Assembly (NCBI GenBank): GCA_031548875.1
Contig: JAVBQQ010000017.1
Span: forward strand, 1-15,848
DNA: 15,848 bases
Origin: JAAYCI01 sp031548875
GTDB taxonomy: Bacteria > Bacillota > Clostridia > Oscillospirales > Ruminococcaceae
Reading direction: 5' to 3'
This document shows, piece by piece, positions 1 to 5,260 of the stretch; position 1 is the stretch's first letter, and each line of letters starts with the position of its first letter. The notes under the pieces were generated by a model, which saw only the letters and a list, made by a program, of their open reading frames with translations, was not told the origin of the DNA and searched no databases. Both the position numbers and the translations under genes were made by a program.

Positions 1-683
1 AAGTAATCGTTCAGGATCTCGATGTCGCCGCGGTCCCACGCCACCTCGATGGCATGGCGGATGGCACGCTCCACCCGCGACGCGGTCGTGTCATGGTCAC
101 GTGCAATGTCGGGATACAGCACCTTGGTAACCGCATTAATAAGCGTGGGGTCGTCGATCACCATCATGATCGAATCCCGCAGGAAGCGGTAGCCCTTGAT
201 ATGGGCCGGCACGCCGATCATGCGCAGCATGTCGGTGACCATATCCTCTTCCTCCAAGTTGGTTCCCTGGCTCTGGCCGTAGCCGCGGCCTTTGTCGGCC
301 TGTTTGCTGCGCCCGGCGCCCTGCAACAGGCGCGACGCCAGCGCCGCCACGTCGAACGGCTTCAAGAAGTAGAACGAAAAGCCGCTCTCCATCACCTCGC
401 GTTCGATCTCTTCGTTCTGGAAGGTGCCCGTCACATAAAATAGCACATCGTGGTCGGGGTAGTTTTCGTCGTACTTGTTTTTAAGCGATATCGCATCCAT
501 TCCTGGCATAAAAACATCCACGAGCATGGCGTCGGGCTTGTGCCGTACAAGCTCCGAGTAGGCGGCAACACCATTGCGTGGACAAACGGTCACATCGATA
601 CTTTGGGTCGGCAGCGTCATCTTACACAACCGGCACAGTTCAGGTGAAGTCTCGGTCATAAGGAGTTTCAGGGCGGTTTCCAT
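1..683 (-). CDS. spo0A: Spo0A sporulation response regulator (C-terminus cut by window edge)
   Basis: This is the master transcription factor for entry into sporulation, activated by a phosphorelay or kinases. The 227 visible residues hold a receiver domain (about 4-120), a linker (about 121-150) and the Spo0A C-terminal DNA-binding domain. The latter is highly conserved: GVPAHIKGY (157-165), TKVLYPDIA (186-194) and the recognition-helix segment TTASRVERAIRHAIEVAW (199-216). The phosphoacceptor is D56, with T85 and K108 in their usual places. The N-terminal acidic pair (ADD in Bacillus subtilis) reads M9-T10-E11 here, so one acidic residue is missing. Family length is about 260-270 residues, so roughly 30-40 are off the window. 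The start at 683 follows a good GGAGG (691-695); an in-frame ATG at 701 with a weaker AGAGG would add six residues. The identification is secure; the effect of the altered pocket is inference. Confidence 0.96.
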   Translation of the reverse strand, partial: METALKLLMTETSPELCRLCKMTLPTQSIDVTVCPRNGVAAYSELVRHKPDAMLVDVFMPGMDAISLKNKYDENYPDHDVLFYVTGTFQNEEIEREVMESGFSFYFLKPFDVAALASRLLQGAGRSKQADKGRGYGQSQGTNLEEEDMVTDMLRMIGVPAHIKGYRFLRDSIMMVIDDPTLINAVTKVLYPDIARDHDTTASRVERAIRHAIEVAWDRGDIEILNDY

Positions 684-737
684 AGCAGTACCTCCAAACA
701 TTGTACCTCTATATGCAGTCAGTGTACTCGCCCCCTC

Positions 738-755
738 CAGTGTGGGCGCACACTG
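738..755 (-). other. Hairpin in the spo0A 5' untranslated region
   Basis: Seven-base arms CAGTGTG and CACACTG enclose a four-base loop. The hairpin lies between the predicted transcription start (about 765) and the spo0A ribosome-binding site (691-695). No run of T follows, so it is not an intrinsic terminator. It may affect mRNA stability or translation, or be chance. Confidence 0.45.
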
Positions 756-771
756 CTGCTTGCGGTGGTTT

Positions 772-800
772 AGTATATCATACTAACCGTATCATCGCAA
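772..800 (-). promoter_or_regulatory. Predicted sigma-A promoter of spo0A
   Basis: Read on the minus strand, TTGCGA (795-800) and TATACT (772-777) are separated by exactly 17 bases, and TG lies one base upstream of the -10 box (extended -10). Transcription would start near 765, giving an 80-base leader before the ATG at 683. I see no clear sigma-H promoter, which B. subtilis uses for sporulation-induced spo0A expression. Confidence 0.72.
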
Positions 801-809
801 TATTTACTT

Positions 810-836
810 TTCGACATCGTGTGACCGCTTCCGACA
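810..836 (-). promoter_or_regulatory. Two Spo0A-box-like sites upstream of spo0A
   Basis: On the minus strand, TGTCGAA (810-816) matches the 0A-box consensus TGNCGAA exactly and is followed by AA. A second site, TGTCGGA (830-836), differs at one position. Their starts are 20 bases apart, about two helical turns, and both lie just upstream of the -35 hexamer, centred near -48 and -68. That arrangement suits activator binding and suggests that Spo0A controls its own gene. The binding itself is inference. Confidence 0.6.
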
Positions 837-864
837 TTTCCCATGTCAATTCTATAAATTGTTC

Positions 865-1341
865 TTAGTTATGTTCAGTCACATTATTGTCCACCATGCT
901 ATAATAGCGATCTTTCTGGATATTTGTTCGCCCTTTGGTGGGAAAATAGAGAATACTGGTGTGGATGCCCGCCGCGTCTGCAAAACGGGAGATGGCGAAA
1001 TCAAAATCGCGCTCCGGCCCAAAAGCGTCCAGCATCGCGTTCAGCGTGAACTGTTCGTACGCGTTCAGTTCCCCCTCGCTCGCATACGATTGCAGCAGGC
1101 TCTCCACGCCGTCGGCCGGGGGGGCCAGGTTTTCGGCCGCGGCCGCCTGTTCCGCCATCAGGAAAGTGCTCTCTATCTGCCCAAGGCTGGCCTTTGCCGC
1201 CGCCATGCGCGCCTGCCCGATGCCCGCGTAAGCGGCGCCGCCGGTGAGCGCAAACACGACAGCCACCGCGCACACCAGGATGAGCAGCCATGCGTTGCGG
1301 GGCAGGTTGCCCTCGTTTGTGTCCCTGTGTCCGTCGTGCAC
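865..1341 (-). CDS. Small membrane-anchored protein with pilin-like N-terminal half, unknown function
   Basis: I do not recognise a named family. The 158-residue product has a polar N-terminus, one hydrophobic segment (about 17-39), and an amphipathic stretch ARMAAAKASLGQIESTF (44-60) that resembles the helix after the membrane segment in type IV pilins and pseudopilins. A polar domain fills the rest. There is no GFTLIE-type prepilin peptidase site, so processing as a true pilin is doubtful. I chose the GTG at 1341 because AAGGAGGG (1349-1356) sits seven bases upstream; an in-frame ATG at 1374 lacks such a site. The gene has its own promoter and lies between an FtsW/RodA gene and spo0A, all on the minus strand. 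No terminator is visible after it. Confidence 0.7.
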   Translation of the reverse strand: MHDGHRDTNEGNLPRNAWLLILVCAVAVVFALTGGAAYAGIGQARMAAAKASLGQIESTFLMAEQAAAAENLAPPADGVESLLQSYASEGELNAYEQFTLNAMLDAFGPERDFDFAISRFADAAGIHTSILYFPTKGRTNIQKDRYYSMVDNNVTEHN

Positions 1342-1409
1342 GGCCCGTCCCTCCTTGTGGCGCCGCACTCCCACTGGGGCACGGCCACTGCTTGCTTATA
1401 CTATATACA

Positions 1410-1437
1410 ATTGTATCCAAGCGGCGGCGATTGTCAA
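1410..1437 (-). promoter_or_regulatory. Predicted sigma-A promoter of the pilin-like gene
   Basis: On the minus strand, a consensus TTGACA (1432-1437) is followed after 16 bases by TACAAT (1410-1415). The -35 box overlaps the stop codon of the upstream FtsW/RodA gene (1434-1436), so this is a compact intergenic promoter. A further AT-rich TATAGTATAA lies downstream. Confidence 0.75.
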
Positions 1438-2600
1438 ACCCCTGCGGGGCCAAGCACCGGACCCCGCGACGCCTGCCGCCCCACACTGAGCACCAGCCCC
1501 ACCGAGAGGTACAGCATGAGCACCGACGTGCCGCCCGCCGATAAAAACGGAAGCGTGATGCCCATCACCGGCACCAGCATCAGGTTCATGCCCACATTTA
1601 CAAGCATCTGGAAAAACAGCGCCCCAAAGATGCCGCCGCACAAGAATGCGCCGGCACCGTCCGGCGCGCGCCGTGCCGTTTGCAGTGTCTTGTACAAAAG
1701 CACCCCCAGCAACGCCAGCAACACAAGGCAGCCAATGAAGCCGAAGCTCTCGGCATAGTAGCTGAAGAAGAAGTCGTTCTCAGCGCGGGGCACGTAGTGG
1801 TGCGGAGTAAAAAGCCCCCGCCCCAGCACGCCGCCGCTGCCGATGGCCTGCCGGGCCTGCAGTTGCTGGTACATGATGGTGTCGGCGTAGGGCGCGGGGT
1901 CGATGAGCCCCAGCACCCGCTCACGCTGGTAATCGCCCAGCACATAGCTCCACACAAAGGGCGCCGCCACCCCCGCCACGATGGCGCACCCCAGCACCGC
2001 CCAGCGGTTGATGCCCGCCAGGATGAGCATGACGACGCCCATGGCAAAGAAGACGGTGGCCGTACCGTCGTCCCCCTGCAGGTGCACCAGCAGCACTGGC
2101 AGCAACAGATGCCCCAGCACCGGCAGCAACACCCGCAGCTTGTGCAGGTTTTTGCCCACCTTGGCCAGGTGCCCCGAGAAGGTGATGGCGAACCCGATCT
2201 TGGCGATCTCGGTGGGCTGGAAGCTCATGCCCATGGGCAGCGGGATCCAGCTTCTGCTGCCCGTGCCCGGCGGCTCGTAGCCGATGCTGGGGATGAAGGT
2301 GAGCAACACCAGCCCCCAGCACACGACCAGCACCAGCGGCCAGAAGCGCAGGAAGACGTGGTAGTCCACCAGCGAGAGGAGCACCGCACACACCAGCCCC
2401 AGCACCGAGGCCAGCGCCTGTGTGAGCGCAGGCCGGAAATCGCCCAGTGTGCCGCTCAGGTCCAGTTCGCCGTACATGCCCACCGATAAAAGCGTGGCCA
2501 CCGAGATGGCGGACAGCGCCAGGCAGACGAGCAGGTAGGCCATGTCCGTCTGCCGGAAATACCGCCCCAGCGGTTGCAATAGCCTGGTCACAGCGCGCAT
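1434..2600 (-). CDS. FtsW/RodA/SpoVE-family peptidoglycan glycosyltransferase
   Basis: This SEDS-family membrane enzyme polymerises glycan strands from lipid II, with a class B penicillin-binding protein as partner. The 388-residue product is rich in membrane segments. It shows SFQPTEIAKIG (126-136), QGDDGTA (175-181, the region of the catalytic Asp of SEDS enzymes), ENDFFFSYYAESFGFIG (274-290) and the family signature ending PVMGITLPFLSAGGTS (344-359). The start at 2600 has an AAAAGGAGGGGG sequence just upstream; the open frame continues beyond it but without support. The gene is transcribed divergently from tsaE. Sequence alone does not settle RodA (elongation), FtsW (division) or SpoVE (spore cortex). 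The short cytoplasmic termini and overall length fit RodA best, and the nearby spo0A does not decide the matter. Confidence 0.93.
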   Translation of the reverse strand: MRAVTRLLQPLGRYFRQTDMAYLLVCLALSAISVATLLSVGMYGELDLSGTLGDFRPALTQALASVLGLVCAVLLSLVDYHVFLRFWPLVLVVCWGLVLLTFIPSIGYEPPGTGSRSWIPLPMGMSFQPTEIAKIGFAITFSGHLAKVGKNLHKLRVLLPVLGHLLLPVLLVHLQGDDGTATVFFAMGVVMLILAGINRWAVLGCAIVAGVAAPFVWSYVLGDYQRERVLGLIDPAPYADTIMYQQLQARQAIGSGGVLGRGLFTPHHYVPRAENDFFFSYYAESFGFIGCLVLLALLGVLLYKTLQTARRAPDGAGAFLCGGIFGALFFQMLVNVGMNLMLVPVMGITLPFLSAGGTSVLMLYLSVGLVLSVGRQASRGPVLGPAGV

Positions 2601-2648
2601 GCGCCCCCTCCTTTTAAACTGCGCGGCCAAGAAAAAACCGCTTTGCTT

Positions 2649-2677
2649 ATTGTACCGGATTTGCCCATAGGATACAA
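2649..2677 (-). promoter_or_regulatory. Predicted sigma-A promoter of the FtsW/RodA gene
   Basis: On the minus strand, TTGTAT (2672-2677) and TACAAT (2649-2654) are separated by 17 bases. Transcription would start about 40 bases before the ATG at 2600. It faces away from the tsaE promoter at 2718-2746. Confidence 0.68.
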
Positions 2678-2717
2678 CGATGCAGCCCCGCTTACATACA
2701 CCACCACCTGCGCCGGG

Positions 2718-2746
2718 TTGCACCGCCGGGGCGAAAAGAGTATAAT
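2718..2746 (+). promoter_or_regulatory. Predicted sigma-A promoter of tsaE-tsaB
   Basis: TTGCAC (2718-2723) and a perfect TATAAT (2741-2746) are separated by 17 bases. Transcription would start near 2753, which rules out the in-frame ATG at 2750 as the tsaE start. Confidence 0.8.
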
Positions 2747-2797
2747 AAGATGTCTGCAAAATCTACGCTACATGGCCGGGAGGGGAGCACTTTATCG

Positions 2798-3223
2798 ATG
2801 GGTCGCCACATCACCCGCTCCGAAGAGCAGACTGTCGCCCTTGGCCGGCAGCTCGCCGCCACCCTGCAGGGAGGCGAGGTCATCGCCTTCACCGGTGAGA
2901 TGGGCGCTGGCAAAACGGCCTTCTGCCGGGGCATCGCGGCGGGCCTTGGTTCGCAAGATCCCGTGCACAGCCCCACCTACGCGGTCGTCAACCTTTATCG
3001 CGGGCGCATCCCTTTCGCCCATTTCGATGCCTGGCGCACCTACGGCCCCGAAGACCTGGAAGAGGCCGGGCTGTATGATTATATAGACAGCGGCGCCGTG
3101 GTGGCCGTGGAGTGGAGCGAACGCGCCGCCGGCCTGCTGCCCACCCCGCTCATCCGGGTGGACATCCGCGCCCTGGACGCCACCGGGCGGGAGATCACCA
3201 TTGAAGGGGCGGCGGAACTGTGA
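2798..3223 (+). CDS. tsaE: TsaE, ATPase of the t6A tRNA modification complex
   Basis: TsaE is the ATPase that works with TsaB and TsaD to transfer threonylcarbamoyl to A37 of ANN-decoding tRNAs. The 141-residue product has the Walker A motif GEMGAGKT (33-40), the SPTY motif (58-61), the HFDAWR motif (75-80) and VEWSE (104-108), all in the family order and spacing. The ATG at 2798 was chosen because the upstream in-frame ATG at 2750 falls at or before the predicted transcription start. A purine-rich GGGAGGGGAG lies about 11 bases upstream, a little far. The stop overlaps the tsaB start by four bases (GTGA), so the two are probably translationally coupled. Confidence 0.94.
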   Translation: MGRHITRSEEQTVALGRQLAATLQGGEVIAFTGEMGAGKTAFCRGIAAGLGSQDPVHSPTYAVVNLYRGRIPFAHFDAWRTYGPEDLEEAGLYDYIDSGAVVAVEWSERAAGLLPTPLIRVDIRALDATGREITIEGAAEL

Positions 3224-4035
3224 GCATGCAAAAACCAGGGCCCGGCCATCCCATCCTTGCGCTGGACGCGAGCGGCCGAGAGGCCAGCGTGTGTATCCGG
3301 CGGGACGGCAAAGTCCTTTTCGACAAGGTGCTGGACAAGGGGCTCACCCACTCTGAAACATTGCTGCCGCTGGTCTTGGAAGCGTGTATACATTGCGGCC
3401 TTTCGCCGTGCGACATCGCACTGTTTGCCGTCACGGCCGGGCCCGGCAGTTTCACCGGGCTGCGCATCGGCCTGGCGCTGGCCAAGGGGATGGCGCTGCC
3501 CTCGGGCGCGCCGTTGGCACCTGTGTCCACACTGCTGGCCGTCGCGCTGGCCGCAGCCGGGCAGGGCCACACGCAGGGCACATTGATCCCTGCTCTGGAC
3601 GCACGCCGCGGCGAGGTGTACTGGGCGGCGTTCGATGCGGCGGTCCTCGCGGCTACAAGCGGCGCCGCCGGCCGTCTTTCCCCCGACGCCGCCGGCCCGG
3701 TGGACGCACTTGCCCCCCTGCTGGCCACCGCCCCGGCGCCCATAGTTTTTGTTGGTAGCGGCGCAGATTTATGTTATACTGCCTATAAGGAAACGTTTGA
3801 CGTCCGGCTGTCAACAACGCCTTTTTCCATCGCGGGAGGAGCAGCAGTTGCCGCTCACACGGCAACTGCCAATGCCGCTCACACGGCAACTGCCAATGCC
3901 GCTGATGCGGCAGCTACCATCGGCCGTGAAAAGCCGGCAGTGGCAGTTGTTTCCGCAACCGCCGCCCGCCTGCATTACCTGCGCCTTTCCCAGGCCGAAC
4001 GGGAGCGCGCCGAGCGCGAAGCCCCCAAAGCCTGA
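3220..4035 (+). CDS. tsaB: TsaB, t6A modification partner of TsaD
   Basis: TsaB is the pseudo-kinase-fold partner that stabilises TsaD in the t6A complex. The 271-residue product shows LALDASG (13-19), TAGPGSFTGLRIG (72-84), LDARRGEVY (126-134) and the late YLRLSQAERER (253-263). I prefer the GTG at 3220, which overlaps the tsaE stop and sits about ten bases after GAAGGGG; ATG 3226 is the alternative. The protein is longer than the usual 220-240 residues. Residues 209-234 are an Ala/Thr-rich stretch made by a 24-bp tandem repeat between the second lobe and the C-terminal YLR segment. rimI and tsaD, common neighbours, are absent; rpiB follows instead. Confidence 0.93.
   Translation: MSMQKPGPGHPILALDASGREASVCIRRDGKVLFDKVLDKGLTHSETLLPLVLEACIHCGLSPCDIALFAVTAGPGSFTGLRIGLALAKGMALPSGAPLAPVSTLLAVALAAAGQGHTQGTLIPALDARRGEVYWAAFDAAVLAATSGAAGRLSPDAAGPVDALAPLLATAPAPIVFVGSGADLCYTAYKETFDVRLSTTPFSIAGGAAVAAHTATANAAHTATANAADAAATIGREKPAVAVVSATAARLHYLRLSQAERERAEREAPKA
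3752..3780 (+). promoter_or_regulatory. Possible internal promoter within tsaB
   Basis: TTGGTA (3752-3757) and TATACT (3775-3780) are separated by 17 bases, with TG one base before the -10 box. The patch is AT-rich inside a GC-rich gene. It could drive rpiB and upp independently of tsaE-tsaB. It lies in coding sequence, so chance is possible. Confidence 0.42.
3844..3921 (+). repeat. 24-bp tandem repeat with hairpin potential inside tsaB
   Basis: Two identical 24-base units (3850-3873 and 3874-3897) are followed by a degenerate third (3898-3921). They encode AAHTATAN twice and then a related Ala-rich stretch. The first unit takes part in an inverted repeat with ten-base arms, GCAGTTGCCG (3844-3853) and CGGCAACTGC (3860-3869), with a six-base loop. 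A further complementary GGCAGTTG occurs at 3942-3949. The reading frame is kept. Confidence 0.85.
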
Positions 4036-4061
4036 TATGTATCTAACTCCAGGAGGTTCCC

Positions 4062-4529
4062 ATGCCAACTCCCACCCTGCTTTCGAAGCCCGTGGCCCTG
4101 GCCGCCGACCATGGCGGCTACGCCCTCAAGGACAGCATCAAGGCCTTTCTGCAGGCCAAGGGCGTCGAGGTCGTCGACTTCGGCGTGAATGGTCCTGAAT
4201 CCTGTGATTACAGCGACTGCGCCCTGCCCGCCTGCGAGGCGGTTGTCTCGGGCCGGTGCGGCTGCGCGCTACTCTTCTGCGGCACCGGCGTGGGCATCTC
4301 CATCGCGGCCAACAAGGTGCGGGGCATGCGCGCCTGCTGCTGTTCCGACGCCTTCTCGGCCGAGTACACCCGCCTGCACAACGACGCCAACGCCCTCTGC
4401 CTGGGCGGGCGTGTGGTGGGCCCCGGCCTTGCCGAGCTGTTGGTGGACCTGTTTTTGAACACCGAATTTGAAGGCGGCCGCCACCAGCGCCGGGTGGACA
4501 AGACCATGGCGCTGGAAAACCGCGACTGA
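4062..4529 (+). CDS. rpiB: Ribose-5-phosphate isomerase B
   Basis: The enzyme interconverts ribulose 5-phosphate and ribose 5-phosphate in the non-oxidative pentose phosphate pathway. The 155-residue length is normal for the LacA/RpiB family. Visible motifs are AADHGG (14-19), DYSD (49-52), the catalytic-cysteine loop FCGTGVGISIAANK (72-85, C73), and RLHNDANAL (104-112, with H106 in the active site). Basic residues for the phosphate follow in GGRHQRR (138-144). A strong AGGAGG precedes the ATG. The next gene, upp, uses PRPP made from ribose 5-phosphate, so the pair links sugar phosphate supply to nucleotide salvage. Confidence 0.95.
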   Translation: MPTPTLLSKPVALAADHGGYALKDSIKAFLQAKGVEVVDFGVNGPESCDYSDCALPACEAVVSGRCGCALLFCGTGVGISIAANKVRGMRACCCSDAFSAEYTRLHNDANALCLGGRVVGPGLAELLVDLFLNTEFEGGRHQRRVDKTMALENRD

Positions 4530-4562
4530 ACGTCTGCGATACCTGTCAAGGGAGGGAACGCG

Positions 4563-5195
4563 ATGCCCGGCAAGGTCCATCTGGTCGAACATCCCCTTGT
4601 GCAGCACAAGCTGGCCCTGATGCGCGACAAGGACACTGGCACCAAAGAGTTTAAGGAACTGGTGCGCGAGCTGGCCATGCTGATGTGCTACGAGGCCACG
4701 CGCAACCTGCCCACCCAGGAAACAGAGGTGGAAACCCCGCTGGCCACGGCCCGGGCGCGCACACTTTCGGGCCGCAAGTTGGCCGTGGTTCCCATCCTGC
4801 GCGCAGGCCTTGGCATGGTGGACGGCGTGCTGGCGCTGATACCGGCAGCCAAGGTGGGCCACATTGGCCTGTACCGGGACCCGGACACCCTCGCCCCCAT
4901 CGAATATTACGTAAAACTGCCGGGCGACATCGCCGAGCGCGACGTCATCATGCTGGACCCCATGCTGGCCACCGGCGGGTCGGCCAGCCAGGCCATCTCC
5001 ATGCTCAAACGGCGGGGCGCCCGGAACATCCGTTTCGTCTGTCTCATTGCCGCCCCCCAAGGACTTGAGCGTCTTTCGAAGGAGCACCCCGACGTGGACA
5101 TCTACCTCGCGGCGCGCGATGCGCAACTGGATGCGTCCGGCTATATCATACCCGGCCTGGGCGATGCGGGCGACCGCATCTTTGGCACAAAGTAA
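4563..5195 (+). CDS. upp: Uracil phosphoribosyltransferase
   Basis: It converts uracil and PRPP to UMP in pyrimidine salvage. The 210 residues match the family length. Visible motifs are VPILRAGLGM (76-85), the PRPP-binding loop DPMLATGGSA (132-141) and the uracil-binding C-terminal stretch GYIIPGLGDAGDR (193-205). GGGAGGG lies shortly before the ATG. The 33-base gap after rpiB holds no promoter or terminator, so the two are probably co-transcribed. Confidence 0.97.
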   Translation: MPGKVHLVEHPLVQHKLALMRDKDTGTKEFKELVRELAMLMCYEATRNLPTQETEVETPLATARARTLSGRKLAVVPILRAGLGMVDGVLALIPAAKVGHIGLYRDPDTLAPIEYYVKLPGDIAERDVIMLDPMLATGGSASQAISMLKRRGARNIRFVCLIAAPQGLERLSKEHPDVDIYLAARDAQLDASGYIIPGLGDAGDRIFGTK

Positions 5196-5260
5196 CGGCG
5201 AACAATCCGCCCAAACGCCCAAGCCTATCTTGCAGAATATACCTCTGGGAGTGTGACCGA

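Noticed and set aside
859..1758. 299-codon plus-strand open frame opposite the pilin-like gene and the end of FtsW/RodA
   Set aside because: It crosses the boundary of two minus-strand genes and their promoter, with no recognisable motif.
2750..2797. Upstream ATG at 2750 as tsaE start
   Set aside because: It lies at or before the predicted transcription start of a strong promoter and has no ribosome-binding site; TsaE homology begins after 2798.
3844..3921. CRISPR-like repeat
   Set aside because: The units are directly adjacent without spacers and lie in frame inside tsaB, so this is a coding tandem repeat.
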